DNA from: Bolinopsis microptera
Taxonomy: Eukaryota; Ctenophora; Tentaculata; Lobata; Bolinopsidae
NCBI RefSeq assembly: GCF_026151205.1
Contig: NC_087074.1
Coordinates: 11,637,182 to 11,701,181 of the forward strand
Length of the DNA stretch: 64,000 nt
Direction of reading: 5' to 3'
Position numbers and translations under genes: made by a program. Positions 59,001 to 62,097 of the stretch are shown here, piece after piece. The notes beneath the pieces were generated by a model. It saw only the letters and a list, made by a program, of their open reading frames with translations. It made no database searches and was not told the DNA's origin. The first letter of the stretch is position 1. Each line of letters opens with the position of its first letter.

Positions 59001-60136
59001 GTAGCTAGATAACGTCTTATCAGCCACTGTAAACTCAGCAATAAGCGCACTGGCAATCTCCAACCCCAGATTCAGTGTCTCCGCAGACTTGAACAAGCAA
59101 CAAACGTTAGCAGTGAACGTGTCGAGATACGTGCTATCTCGAGTTAGGATCGATCTTTTTACTATCAGTGCTACAACGTGTAGCATTTGTCTTAGCACGT
59201 AGGCGTGAGCCCTGGTGGGATAATGGGACTGATTATTAAGGCAGGATAAGTTTAATGCTTTATATTGACAGGTTCATAAACAGGGTATGATAAAGAATGT
59301 TGATATAGGAATCACATTATTTGTCATCGAACAACCCTGTTATTTGCAATCTTAGCTTCTTAGGGAGACTAAACAGCAATTTATTATTATTAGTATTCAC
59401 CCCAGGTGAGTATGGGCGTAGTTTAGCAGATAATCTCGGAGTTGATCAATCTCGTTTTCTCCAAGTAAAGCCCATTCTCTCATCACTCCCTCCTTCAGAG
59501 TGGAAGACGCTAGAAAGTGGAGATAAGGGTCGTCTGTATTCTCTGAAAAATACACTATAAGTCTCGAATTGCAATACCGACTAGTGTTGACCACAGAAAC
59601 CATATTAAAACCCTATTCTCTCAACCGAGTGATTAAATAACTAAAATTGTTTATTTCTAATATTGAAGTCGTCATGCGCGTTAATGTAAACATTCGTTCG
59701 CGCTAAAAAATTGTGTGCTATCATAAATGTCTGTCTTCGCGACGTTCAACAACGTGAGCGCGCGAAGCGAAAATTCTGGGACATGGCTTATTATTAGACA
59801 TCTTGTATGTATTTTCTAATCTAGCCCAACATTAAAGTTATGCCCGGTTAGGTACAAGTTACCTAAAATACTCTTGCAGATAGGATAGGGTTTATCCGAC
59901 TTCTTGAACTTAAGGAGTAACGATTCGGCCTGTTTCCGCTGCTCTTGGTTGACGGCAGGTGCCTGGAGAGGAAAGTTATTTAATATAATGTAATATGTAA
60001 TATGTAATATAGAGAAGAGAATAATACAATATATCAATGTATTATTTTTGAAACTTAGAGAGATTATGTTGTGATTTCAAATACTCACATTCATAAGCCT
60101 AGCGGCCTCTTGTAGCTCAGCTAGCACCCTCTCCAT
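18805..60136 (-). CDS. XPO4: Exportin-4 homolog, 23 exons, ~1093 aa
   Basis: Exportin-4 is a RanGTP-dependent HEAT-repeat karyopherin that carries cargoes such as eIF5A and Smad3 out of the nucleus. I joined these exons: 60089-60136, 59863-59962, 59401-59542, 58959-59211, 58632-58779, 58422-58531, 56775-56932, 56438-56618, 52801-52986, 52447-52620, 52037-52190, 51641-51774, 35555-35678, 27107-27230, 26810-26975, 26497-26648, 25877-25992, 25591-25683, 25221-25406, 24926-25067, 24656-24761, ~20005-20097 and 18805-18996. All have GT..AG ends and keep phase throughout. Conserved stretches in exportin-4 order include EQRKQAE (exon 2), VMREWALL (3), YEDIHW (11), WLVGFLVEKIIS (14), SKDFFNF (19), LKFPKLSNEFFKLITFICE (20) and VVNEIVVQQEDP (23). 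The length is close to vertebrate XPO4 (about 1150). The exon 22/23 junction is ambiguous between two in-frame solutions. No inactivating change is seen despite more than 30 kb of intronic insertions. Confidence 0.93.
19041..19857. mobile_element. TA-flanked inverted-repeat element in XPO4 intron 22
   Basis: Ends CCTTACTCGGGATTATTA and the inverted TAATAATCCCGAGTAAGG are flanked by TA on both sides. Sub-terminal blocks near 19065-19130 and 19750-19830 are similar to each other in direct orientation (AATTTCGCCATATTTT and ACCGGTCGTTAATAAA). A short acidic open stretch ending in DDYNLLED precedes a stop near 19500 and may be a remnant of a transposase tail. Probably a Tc1/mariner/pogo-type non-autonomous element. 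Confidence 0.6.
20105..20655. other. XPO4 intron 21, no recognised feature
   Basis: Non-coding intron sequence. A GC-richer block around 20455-20620 leads into the minisatellite and may be part of the same repeat unit family. Confidence 0.35.
20656..21580. repeat. Minisatellite with ~43-bp unit and longer higher-order block
   Basis: About 18-20 imperfect copies of a unit containing cacgctcacaggctaccac, then TCTCGTGTAACCC(C/T)AGGAT. Blocks with TTTTGGATCGGACACTCAAAA are interspersed every few units, giving a longer period. The plus-strand peptides it produces are repeat artefacts. Confidence 0.85.
21600..22080. other. Upstream region of the lectin gene
   Basis: No gene recognised. A CCAAT-containing GACCAATC at about 21881 and an AT-rich TATATATGATAG at about 21932 lie 200-150 bp upstream of the lectin ATG and may be promoter parts. 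Confidence 0.35.
22081..23136 (+). CDS. Secreted coiled-coil protein with F-type lectin domain, 3' truncated
   Basis: 351-residue frame. Residues 1-25 form a signal peptide (LTTILVLVLLPF core). Residues about 40-205 are a long coiled coil with heptads rich in E/K (SKMDGLEAKIDGIESKLEG). Residues about 212-345 resemble an F-type (fucolectin/F5-8C-like) carbohydrate-binding domain: DGKFVINN, NNKLWINLGGYFKIHRVYIW, then the hallmark CCHEQL that matches the conserved CC..RL of fucolectins. Secreted oligomeric F-type lectins act in recognition of fucosylated glycans. The frame ends in a run of glycines encoded by a poly-G tract that begins an inverted-repeat insert, so the final strands of the domain are missing. 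It lies in XPO4 intron 21 on the opposite strand. It appears intronless and may be a recently damaged gene. Confidence 0.7.
   Translation: MKSVRCIMPLTTILVLVLLPFSTITHSTPAHNPSMSTNILEIFQQLKEESADIRDEAYQVREEGYAAMSKAYEVRDAAYEIKDSTYEARSGLEALLVEAFALLKSQTSATGLYIHDIKNTLAAVASKMDGLEAKIDGIESKLEGTTNKLEEETLKITAKLDEKMAQLEEKVSAMGGEIREVKRSLDETKVDISERVETSISLSTSVRDRQQVWMSEVRLISLYKTVDQNNGHPGYPNPIVTDGKFVINNVGEHINTHSHTLSKETNNKLWINLGGYFKIHRVYIWNYRGCCHEQLVGTHIYADEELIGTVVQNSNYHDFLIPEKDPTYGSTVTLHQPLPRNIHVLEGGGGG
23118..23343. mobile_element. Poly-G-ended inverted-repeat insert disrupting the lectin gene
   Basis: A G run then ATAACGTATTTTTTG at the left is mirrored by CAAAAAATACGTTAT then a C run at the right. The interior is T-rich with a second inverted pair around ACTTTTACCT(G/A)AACAAA. 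About 226 bp and non-coding. No clear target duplication was found. Confidence 0.65.
23344..23690. other. Intron sequence, nothing recognised
   Basis: This AT-rich spacer lies between the insert and the next plus-strand gene. I see no continuation of the lectin reading frame here. Confidence 0.4.
23691..24479 (+). CDS. Cysteine-rich secreted protein of unknown function
   Basis: 262-residue frame. The Met at residue 23 (position 23757) starts a more typical signal peptide (MLLLATLACFL) than the first Met, so the true start is probably 23757. The body has about 14 cysteines. A segment around residues 85-135 (FTLGCLPGFC followed by VVVTC and LVTC) resembles a sushi/CCP-like module with G-x-x-L-x-C and V-x-C spacing, but the match is weak. 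The C-terminal third adds VDCNVCLDQICGKMF and ends GVCEYAYA. It lies in XPO4 intron 21 downstream of the truncated lectin, same strand, as a single exon. I do not recognise the family. Confidence 0.6.
   Translation: MRHLNNYILTVTIRVSGISVLKMLLLATLACFLKMVTPTSPPTSHPSYLTPVQEISWSDRIPDITKTFECEDILTCLPPSFTPHCAVHPHKPVQVGKVFTLGCLPGFCADGGEVVVTCTTQISRYGYTDNEELVTCRKEEPGAVLGSEVSCLHDKHVKLGFKLSSTLIKWAREKVSTGADPDTVPASPLSASTQPAPDMKLPRSYRRFTAVVDCNVCLDQICGKMFQQHGKRIIDISGSTHIAVGCAVNARTHVGVCEYAYA
24656..27230 (-). CDS. XPO4: XPO4 exons 14-21
   Basis: Eight closely spaced exons with short introns (about 130-350 bp except one near 500 bp): 27107-27230, 26810-26975, 26497-26648, 25877-25992, 25591-25683, 25221-25406, 24926-25067 and 24656-24761. 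Exon 14 encodes WLVGFLVEKIISG. Exon 19 encodes NILLCLELLSHLCSKDFF. Exon 20 encodes FKLITFICEVYPEK. Exon 19 starts at 25406 (acceptor CGCTCAG) rather than at a later AG, because this restores the RQSLTIGVEDDRYDN segment in phase. Confidence 0.9.
26109..26250. mobile_element. Inverted-repeat element with telomere-like TTAGGG core
   Basis: Ends GGGTCCGGACTCTACGGCG and the inverted CGCCGTAGAGTCCCGGACCC flank about 75 bp of TTAGGG/GTTAGG repeats, with two extra tandem AAGACTCTACGGCG units at the left. Flanks acttgagag (26100-26108) and acttgaaag (26251-26259) match at 8 of 9 positions, consistent with a target duplication. It is a small mobile unit inside XPO4 intron 16, not a chromosome end. Confidence 0.6.
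27236..27335. repeat. Decamer tandem repeat (ATATGTGGTA)n
   Basis: About nine imperfect copies of the 10-bp unit next to XPO4 exon 14. Confidence 0.85.
27355..27450 (+). pseudogene. GPCR fragment (TM7 and start of C tail)
   Basis: Sequence from ACCACAGCTAGTTCCTTG through the NPILYT codons to TTCAAGAAGTTTGCG is closely similar to the TM7 end of the two full GPCR genes at 30437 and 34018. It is out of frame after the NPxxY region and has no upstream coding part. Remnant of an additional gene copy. Confidence 0.7.
27480..28620. other. XPO4 intron 13, nothing recognised
   Basis: AT-rich non-coding sequence between two GPCR remnants. Confidence 0.4.
28628..28891 (+). pseudogene. GPCR fragment (TM5-TM6)
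   Basis: This encodes VVIVILANTTSLIYTCVLTK through ISLGMIVCYCWLPFK and KPTNSDQ, nearly identical to TM5-TM6 of the 30437 gene. It then diverges into unrelated sequence and stops. TM1-4 and TM7 are missing, so it is a truncated duplicate. Confidence 0.85.
29167..30180. repeat. Tandem duplication, 507-bp unit, two copies
   Basis: Sequence starting TTTCAAAGTATTTTATAAC at 29167 recurs at 29674 and runs without length change to the end of the second copy near 30180. Only a few substitutions separate the copies (for example gttaaaac against gttcaaac), so the duplication is recent. It lies directly upstream of the first GPCR gene. Confidence 0.9.
30437..31456 (+). CDS. Rhodopsin-class GPCR, copy 1
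   Basis: 339-residue seven-transmembrane protein. The N terminus is short with an N-glycosylation site (NET). TM1 carries GGIGNLF, TM2 LAIAD, TM4 LLWLI, TM6 CYCWLPF (the CWxP motif) and TM7 NPILY (NPxxY) followed by the helix-8 segment RGFKKF. The usual D-R-Y at the end of TM3 is replaced by H-R-L, and the TM3-ECL2 disulphide cysteine of TM3 is not evident (SQWYLPYSVAK), so signalling may be atypical. The ligand is unknown. A sequence TTCAGTACAG just before the ATG is shared with copy 2 and looks like a splice acceptor, suggesting an upstream non-coding exon. It lies in XPO4 intron 13 on the opposite strand. Confidence 0.9.
   Translation: MVNETYYEAFTVAESICFITYFTLVVILGGIGNLFVIYASRCYSSFDLDRVTILFVQHLAIADCSKILFMTIPMLTNHLYYMTHPNNSQWYLPYSVAKLSYFVLAFANHSVGFFILAVSLHRLARCLAPTRLHQSGNRGAKIFMALLWLISVLLSSVVWFLPTRYKMRIAICAMDNTVKLSPLLKALAEYSNLPLMALLVVIVILANTTSLIYTCVLTKDSPNTNFRQANLTILAISLGMIVCYCWLPFKIVQIYFLKPTNSDQISDQIPKYQNYAVPLTTVSSLINPILYTVVNRGFKKFAFKVARRGLGRVTGQDTINRSSFGESSAVRRNRCEPDI
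31457..32333. other. Intron sequence, nothing recognised
   Basis: AT-rich sequence downstream of GPCR copy 1, with no coding or repeat signal beyond short open frames. Confidence 0.4.
32334..32391. mobile_element. Short hAT-like MITE copy
   Basis: 58-bp internally deleted member of the TTGTATCACG/CGTATGACAA family, with the 8-bp target duplication gcacagta at 32326-32333 and 32392-32399. Confidence 0.75.
32400..34017. other. XPO4 intron 13, no established gene
   Basis: A 154-residue plus-strand open frame (32905-33369) is hydrophobic and without a recognised domain, so I do not call it a gene. The 3' end of this segment holds the shared TTCAGTACAG acceptor-like sequence before GPCR copy 2. 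Confidence 0.4.
34018..35022 (+). CDS. Rhodopsin-class GPCR, copy 2
   Basis: 334-residue paralog of the 30437 gene. Residues 1-140 are almost identical (only scattered changes), whereas TM4-TM5 and the region after TM6 differ more, for example FFIMAVSLHRLARCLSP then IMGLLWFLGLLFASAV. It keeps GGIGNLF, LAIAD, H-R-L in place of D-R-Y, CYCWLPY and NPILY. The abrupt change in identity along the gene suggests gene conversion of the 5' half between the two copies. Same strand and same XPO4 intron as copy 1. Confidence 0.9.
   Translation: MVNETYYEAFTVAESISFITYFTLVVILGGIGNLFVIYASRCYSSFDLDRVTILFVQHLAIADCSKILFMTIPMLTNHLYYMTHPDNSQWYLPYSVAKLSYFLLAFANNSVGFFIMAVSLHRLARCLSPTRLQQSGIKNARLIMGLLWFLGLLFASAVLFLPTSYQMYYTLCTLDITVQLSSFLNVFAEYTNYPLMALIFLVVILANATSLIYTFILTKDSPNVNFRQANLTILAISLGMIVCYCWLPYQMIFIYYFSKVGDYSPSNIQKYAVPLTTASSLVNPILYTVVNRGFKKFVIKVIRRGLGRVTRQDSTTRASFVSSAVGSGTKERQI
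35023..35554. other. Intron sequence, nothing recognised
   Basis: AT-rich spacer between GPCR copy 2 and XPO4 exon 13. Confidence 0.4.
35555..35678 (-). CDS. XPO4: XPO4 exon 13
   Basis: This isolated exon encodes SSLMWSLTRIMSSYHMPNE and TFGVDSS, joined in phase to exon 12 (16 kb away) and exon 14 (8 kb away). Acceptor CATTCTAG, donor GTTAGT. Confidence 0.88.
35779..37036. repeat. 366-bp satellite array, left part
   Basis: Tandem units of about 364-369 bp, each starting near GGGACAGAGATTGGGACA. Each unit is itself two diverged halves of about 183 bp, both containing TGAAAATGGGACAG and GACTAATTGGTT. The array continues at 41736 after a LINE insertion. Confidence 0.9.
37243..38451 (+). CDS. 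LINE ORF1 protein with zinc knuckles
   Basis: 402-residue frame. The N-terminal 120 residues look helical and charged. The C terminus has a run of cysteine motifs: CFDCQSFGHMSGSDYC, CFYCEGAHKSKDC and a further CTNC. This Gag-like RNA-binding ORF1 with CCHC knuckles is found in Jockey/CR1-group LINEs. It overlaps the start of ORF2 (38412) by about 40 nt, in another frame. Confidence 0.82.
   Translation: MVITDVYDKMKKELETLNDSLKGKKKLDTIIADSLDLPTGNNKPDMFEVIKELYSFSKRAVSLLKTKSILDTPAPQEGTATEALDIVRKELAQFRQILIEHNKGIIPEIKTNLGPSETHTLTLEGQNEADKITEELWSSKVKKHVASILPSIPIKGVSGVKEGTARLIFKNKELMEKAKDALSVDYKVSAKSHTVTMLEPKLTMYDLKGDFESSEELRQSILDKNSSIKSLVEDENNTFKVIFLEKNKTWACRQVSVKIRQSTRESGDFVHADLGQYKVKDRYHVIQCFDCQSFGHMSGSDYCKCKKYNADPVCFYCEGAHKSKDCEKKTAGQRSSIKCTNCSNSKDKNVKDKCKTHSAADRLCPSYVREQSYIMARTSGCETSKNSYLQWAKIRQRELGIN
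38412..41367 (+). pseudogene. LINE ORF2: endonuclease plus reverse transcriptase, frameshifted
   Basis: Translation starts in the frame of 38412 (LATFNVN, then CFLQETFL, the first apurinic-endonuclease motifs) and that frame hits a stop at 38639. Homology continues in the frame of the 38518-41367 open stretch from about HRSGGGIGM. A single net frameshift therefore lies near 38610-38640. The remaining endonuclease motifs are present (AGDFNLHV, then RSDHFLV), followed by a complete reverse transcriptase with DLSAAFDTIDH, GVPQGSLLGPILF and YADDSQLY. There is no RNase H domain. Apart from the frameshift the protein is open for over 900 residues. Confidence 0.85.
41736..43320. repeat. 366-bp satellite array, right part
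   Basis: Continuation of the 35779-37036 array in the same orientation and register after the LINE. It ends exactly at the Polinton-like left boundary (cgtgtc). The sequence to the right of that element is not satellite. Confidence 0.9.
43321..43852 (+). repeat. Left terminal inverted repeat of the Polinton-like element
   Basis: Matches 50964-51494 in inverted orientation with few mismatches. It contains a tRNA-like segment, a C run, and the last codons of the 237-residue acidic protein. Confidence 0.88.
43419..43491 (+). other. tRNA-like Pol III promoter module in left TIR
   Basis: Box A (TGGTGTAGTGG, 43427-43437) and box B (GGTTCGAATCC, 43469-43479) match the consensus and are spaced as in a tRNA gene. 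Between them is an anticodon-loop-like CTCCCAA (Gly CCC) with a mostly paired stem. The acceptor and T stems are imperfect, so it is a tRNA-derived module and not a functional tRNA-Gly. Confidence 0.65.
43769..44609 (-). CDS. Spliced C2H2 zinc-finger/acidic protein of the Polinton-like element
   Basis: Two exons, 44417-44609 and 43769-44289, join in phase (ACAG/GTAATT donor, TTCAG acceptor) to give 237 residues. The N terminus is one C2H2 finger (CELCDKTF then H and H). The middle is strongly acidic with D/E/S runs (DTEDSMDEDKDDDS), followed by a basic KRRRK stretch. The C-terminal 100 residues look all-helical. The last part of the coding region lies inside the left inverted repeat, so a C-terminal fragment is also present in the right repeat. 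Function unknown. A DNA-binding or terminal-protein-like role is possible but only inferred. Minus strand, same as the polymerase. Confidence 0.6.
44750..45600. repeat. Decamer satellite (ATTATGTATC)n
   Basis: About 850 bp of 10-bp units, mostly ATTATGTATC, interspersed with ATTTTAGATATC variants. The plus-strand open frames across it are repeat artefacts (a periodic MYHYVSLCII peptide). Confidence 0.92.
45880..49635 (-). CDS. Protein-primed-type family B DNA polymerase with EndoVII-like insertion
   Basis: 1251 residues, intact. Zinc-finger-like C2H2 pairs lie at 24-68 (CPVCFKRM and CNSCKKLF). The 3'-5' exonuclease motifs are ExoI YFDFE (414-418), ExoII N569 with Y-D at 573-574, and ExoIII YVKTD (713-717). 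Between ExoI and ExoII sits a zinc nuclease-like block: CHIC (515-518), RDHDH (533-537) and ACNSC (548-552), resembling recombination endonuclease VII. Polymerase motif A is YVDANNLYG (811-819), motif B KLANNSIYG (975-983) and motif C SDTDS (1074-1078). All catalytic residues are present. This architecture matches Polinton-type polymerases that replicate linear DNA with terminal inverted repeats. A TATA-like TATATAAG lies about 70 nt upstream of the ATG. Confidence 0.9.
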   Translation of the reverse strand: MLSTEMKRRFSAKSQHGKHQVEECPVCFKRMRADNLKHHIPTHNSKETCNSCKKLFRSDKLARHELLCRSQIDESLCNRFSGIHEHLDKDEHCSSVSGYFKSFDLSIAKSSDYDKILLESCTAAKQKIINILQSHPVKAQLVISLSFHKHVNGEEEQSEKVFRSICEPLLLGDNVDDFLSRAKSYIRHGIDTYERLGSGWIFDDLQWAHIEIAKYSPLSASGNVSIPEKLSKMRSVLNIKSSDNKCFLYCLLAKLYPATGSNIDRHTKYLSHIEKINMGAVQFPVKIKDISKVEELNKVSISVFQWCVEEECVLPLKHGSEIGEPVDLLYLENEGFAHYLLIKDFNAFMRHRTKHHHTMFYCRKCMHGFVSSQNHETHYQNCKQGINQLVKMPDPGVIEFKALHKQDKKLFTAYFDFECLTVPYSTCSKKDTSSYTEKYQKHVPCSFCIVTVSEFSEYNSEVVTFSHENPNVVTEEFISQLSNIHDEMMECYKKNQHPIDMTPEDEMKFKSATICHICNRKLNWESEKNYPVRDHDHLMKQNNFRGAACNSCNINYFNRTKKVPAFAHNLKGYDLNLFLLDLTKRVERLDVIPETLEKFKAVFTDNFIFLDSFAFLSTSLDRLASNMKKSGVEKFKQLKEEFPENYELLSEKGVYFYDYASSFSVFSEKNLPPKQAFYSKLREEDISDADYTRAQDVYKTMNCQSLLDYMEIYVKTDALILCDVFESFRKLCLDYYGLDCCHYMSLPGFSWDAMLKMTNVNIEYMTDIDMYTFIEKNLRGGVTTVNHRHFKANNPYLDDHDTTKPTSFIHYVDANNLYGKSMSYKLPYKNFRWLDRDEIDLLDTSKIDPEGETCYILEVDLHYPAFLHDYHNDYPLAVESKMIEEHQLSPFNKKFLELHSEKFKASRKLVPDLKDKKHFVCSLKTIQLCVNKGLEVEKIHRVLAADQTDFVTPYIEFNSTKRQNAQSDFERDFFKLANNSIYGKFIESLRNRTNVEIVKDQKSAKRLTSKPQFIGFHMLDDQTTVVQSVKRNLVLNKPIACGFIVLENAKNIMGEFWYDVLKPKYGNDIKLILSDTDSFIYGVFTRDGYEDLYRMRNLMDLSGYLNGTPLARFHDPANKKVPGKFSDEKPTEIISEVIALKPKMYSVVTKKLLFKCEKAHNCTPSCSIGHSVTAKGITKTAQRKIRHEDYRRVLSTQCTTITKSQTIRTFGNKIYSIVVQKRGLSGFDDKKFILDDGISTLSYGHKQLFKN
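49634..50110 (-). promoter_or_regulatory. Triplicated promoter region of the PolB gene
   Basis: Three imperfect direct repeats (about 49634-49803, 49804-49968 and 49969-50110), each with AATCAAACG(T/A)AACGAAAAG, a GAGCTGA(T/C)GAAGGTCTCACTC segment and, on the minus strand, GGCTATATAAGGGGAG or a close variant. The copies are oriented to drive minus-strand transcription into the polymerase. Confidence 0.7.
50111..50963. other. Unassigned interior of the Polinton-like element
   Basis: A 71-residue minus-strand open frame (50366-50581) has no recognised motif. A box-B-like GGGTTCGAATT occurs near 50303. Nothing else is recognised. Confidence 0.4.
50964..51494 (-). repeat. Right terminal inverted repeat of the Polinton-like element
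   Basis: Inverted copy of 43321-43852, ending GTATACTACT. It includes a second tRNA-like segment and a non-coding duplicate of the acidic protein's C-terminal codons. Confidence 0.88.
51324..51397 (-). other. tRNA-like Pol III promoter module in right TIR
   Basis: On the minus strand it has box A TGGTGTAGTGG (51378-51388) and box B GGTTCGAATTC (51336-51346), with the same CTCCCAA loop. It is oriented inward, like the left copy. Confidence 0.65.
51641..52986 (-). CDS. XPO4: XPO4 exons 9-12
   Basis: Exons 52801-52986 (VVECYVKCHLAPPTGIRND), 52447-52620 (KFRDQLEIVGSLARVNLET), 52037-52190 (LYEDIHWIVLLIGYTLAD) and 51641-51774 (VIAPIFALLELSSLY). Exon 12 uses the acceptor CCCCTCCAG, which is the only nearby one that keeps phase with exon 11. 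Exon 12 lies 147 bp from the end of the Polinton-like element. Confidence 0.88.
52987..53781. other. XPO4 intron 8 and upstream region of the nested gene
   Basis: Overlapping open frames on both strands (53408-53780) lack any recognised motif. The segment probably contains the promoter of the plus-strand gene starting at 53782. Confidence 0.35.
53782..55839 (+). CDS. Unrecognised five-exon gene nested in XPO4 intron 8
   Basis: Exons 53782-53972, 54122-54298, 54433-55076, 55350-55424 and 55622-55839 join in phase with GT..AG ends to give 434 residues. The N terminus is basic (RRLAKRRCELERDMHNRLRE). The central part (SELARHLMDR, later LCQQMLHHGNLIP and NNYYLC) faintly recalls a DEP domain, with helix, helix, then the hydrophobic hairpin, but with an unusual insertion. 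After that comes a basic, serine/arginine-rich stretch (HTLRRSSSLRTRKK) and a short C-terminal KLKIICKKLVGVNLN segment. I cannot name the family. The good splice sites and phase support a real gene. It is transcribed opposite to XPO4. Confidence 0.65.
56438..56932 (-). CDS. XPO4: XPO4 exons 7-8
   Basis: Exon 7 (56775-56932) encodes QHTTRHCIVQLGTLQGSIF, aligning with the conserved C-L-A-Q-L-A-S-L-H-G-P-I-F block of exportin-4. Exon 8 (56438-56618) encodes ALAIRQLLWANTCQ and FLGVVAELS. Donors GTAAAA and GTTAGT. Confidence 0.88.
57193..57311 (-). rRNA. 5S rRNA: 5S ribosomal RNA gene
   Basis: On the minus strand the 119-nt sequence starts GGATACGGCCATACTC and ends GGTGCTGTATCC, with complementary ends closing helix I. 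It contains CCCATCTCGTTCGATCTGGG and the highly conserved 3' part GGATGGGTGACCGCCTGGG. A TTTT terminator follows immediately. The internal control region is intact, so it may be functional. It lies in XPO4 intron 6 on the same strand as the host. Confidence 0.93.
57312..57661. other. Spacer between 5S and U2 genes
   Basis: Non-coding. It presumably contains the U2 3'-end processing signal next to 57661. Nothing else is recognised. Confidence 0.4.
57662..57849 (-). ncRNA. U2 snRNA: U2 spliceosomal snRNA gene
   Basis: The minus strand begins ATCGCTTCTCGGCCTTTTGG, followed by the branch-point recognition region GTGTAGTATCTGTTC and the stem IIa sequence. The Sm site is near AAATTGATTTTTGG and the 3' hairpin GTATTGCAGTACCTCGGG is present. 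At 188 nt it has the standard metazoan U2 length. All conserved blocks are present, so it looks functional. It is about 350 bp from the 5S gene, in the same XPO4 intron and on the same strand. Confidence 0.95.
57850..58421. other. U2 upstream region within XPO4 intron 6
   Basis: No gene. It should hold the U2 proximal and distal elements, which I cannot identify without a species consensus. A run of GA dinucleotides lies near 58024. Confidence 0.35.
58422..60136 (-). CDS. XPO4: XPO4 exons 1-6 (start of protein)
   Basis: Exon 1 (60089-60136) starts MERVLAELQEAARLMN. Exon 2 (59863-59962) gives EQRKQAESLLLKFKKS. Exon 3 (59401-59542) gives ASSTLKEGVMREWALL. Exon 4 (58959-59211) gives LRQMLHVVALIVKRSIL and EIASALIAEF. 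Exon 5 (58632-58779) gives IFLSTLEVINHI. Exon 6 (58422-58531) gives LMPGVQWAVL. This corresponds to the importin-beta-like N-terminal HEAT region that contacts RanGTP. Confidence 0.9.
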
Positions 60137-60958
60137 CTATAAAATATGTTAAATAAATAACTTTACTTATGAATGCATAATAATTGCATACCCGGCTCAT
60201 TACATAAATCGTTCGTATTTTTAGGTGAATCTTTTGCAATACATACTATTTACAATTAGGCCTTTTCAATATTTCTAATAAATAAGAATTCAAGAATACA
60301 CAATATACTTATTCTTATGGTTGTCTTACTAAAATGATAGCTGACAAAACATGTTACTTTATTCAAAATTTAATAAACTTTAAACAATTTCATAACTACT
60401 AGAGAAAAAAACTTGGCTATTCTTTCGAAAATTGTAACTGTAAAGCAGCACAGGTCATTTCTGGTTTCGATTTTCATCAAAAATTTAAGAACTAAAGAAT
60501 GCATAAAATTTAGTTTTTATTGGAAGTAAAGAATACGCGTCTATTCATCAAAATTCGACATACAGCTATGATTATAAAATATTTTACTTTTTGGAGTAAA
60601 ATGTTTCATGTAGTTTAGGTAATATTGATCTTTATAAATAATCAATAACTTAATGAATACGAAATACGTTACAAAACATGCCAAAAATTCAGGCTTCAAT
60701 CAATACACCAAAATCTTGTTATCTGCCAAGAAAGGGAACAGCATACTGTATAGTAATGTTAGAAAGAAATGTCAGCAATTGAAACTAATGGCCATCAAAA
60801 TTGGCCGAATGCCTTGATCATAGGAGGAAGTATTAAATTTATAATCTGTACACACGCAACGAATACTGTGATATGCTCTTGAGTCTACAATAAGCCACAC
60901 TCAATACTCCAAATGTTAGTTCATATTAATGTTCGATTAAAACTCTGTGGGAGCTCTC
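60137..60958. other. XPO4 upstream region
   Basis: This AT-rich spacer lies between the XPO4 start codon and the end of the SIVA-like gene. No TATA element or other signal can be assigned. Confidence 0.4.
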
Positions 60959-61357
60959 TTAGGGGGCGCAGGACAAACAGAATGATCTATCAGTAGCCTT
61001 ATCATAGTTAAGGACAGAGCACAAAGTACAAAATACTTCACTACACCCGTCACAGAGTCTGGTACAAGGAGTGCAGAAGTAGCGGGTGCAATGCGCGCAC
61101 ACTTTACTTGGTATAGTGCTGTTGCAGATGTGGCAGTGCGCGACCGCGTGTGAGGTCACCACTACTTCGACTGGAGGTTGATTTTCCTTGTTTTCGTTCC
61201 AGAATTTCTGCTGGCCATCAAGGAGGAGGGTCTTGGTTTTGTCCATCATTTGTTTCATCAGGTCGTCGTTCATTTTGGCAGCGTGCTTCATGGTGATGTG
61301 AGTTTTAAACTGTTGCGGGGAGGTGTCGGCGAAGGGACATTTTCGTTTACCGGACAT
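60959..61357 (-). CDS. SIVA1: SIVA apoptosis-regulatory protein homolog
   Basis: 132 residues in one exon. The start KRKCPFADTSPQQFKTH matches the K-R-x-C-P-F-A-D signature of SIVA, followed by the amphipathic MMDKTKTLLLDGQQKF. The C-terminal half is a cysteine-rich zinc-binding region with CHIC, CAHC, FCTPC, CDGC and FCTLC pairs ending SFCLSCAP, as in the SIVA B-box/zinc finger. In vertebrates SIVA binds TNF-receptor-family tails such as CD27 and promotes apoptosis. It is somewhat shorter than human SIVA1 (175 aa). It stands alone between XPO4 and the next gene on the same strand. Confidence 0.85.
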   Translation of the reverse strand: MSGKRKCPFADTSPQQFKTHITMKHAAKMNDDLMKQMMDKTKTLLLDGQQKFWNENKENQPPVEVVVTSHAVAHCHICNSTIPSKVCAHCTRYFCTPCTRLCDGCSEVFCTLCSVLNYDKATDRSFCLSCAP

Positions 61358-62097
61358 TTTCTGAGAGCTTACATATTATCAATAGGTCAGCTGCATCAAT
61401 GGTTTCAAACAATATTATGCTATGAATTACCATATTTCATTCAGCGAAAGATTTGTTAGACTTACGAATTTTAAAAACATTCAGCAGTATATTATACTCT
61501 ATGATAAGCACTGTTGTGTGAGCAGGTGTAATGACTTACCGAACATTCAGAGAGGTAAAAATTAGAACACATAATCAAATAGATACAGTAGTTTTGATCG
61601 CTATGTATACAAAAATTTAAAAATGTACAATAATTATTGTCAGCAAAACAAATATATTCTTAACATTTGCCAATTTAAACTTCAACAGCAGAGAGAAATT
61701 GGCTATAAACTCAGTAACTAAACCTGAAATTCTTGTAAGGGTTGTTCAAGGAGAAATAATCAAAATGGAAAATGAATAAAAATCAACCATTTAATTCAAA
61801 AGATTAATCTAAGGATCGTCAAATTGGGCCCACTTTCTAAAGAAACTGTCTCTTTTCGTATGATGAAATTAAAGTGATGAAATCTTCTGAACTTGCAATC
61901 AAGACACTGATCTATAACTAATGTATAACTATAATCAAACCAACTTGATAAAGAATCTAGCAATTATGTAACTGCCGAATGCCGATGAAATATTTTAATG
62001 CAAACAAATAATGACCAATGAAATGTAATAACAATTGCTAATCTCTCCGAATCGAACATCCTTCTGCAGCTTGATATGAGATCGAATTCTTGCTTAT
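61358..62097. other. Intergenic, nothing recognised
   Basis: AT-rich sequence between the SIVA-like start and the terminal exon of the zinc-finger gene. The SIVA promoter should be here. Confidence 0.4.
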
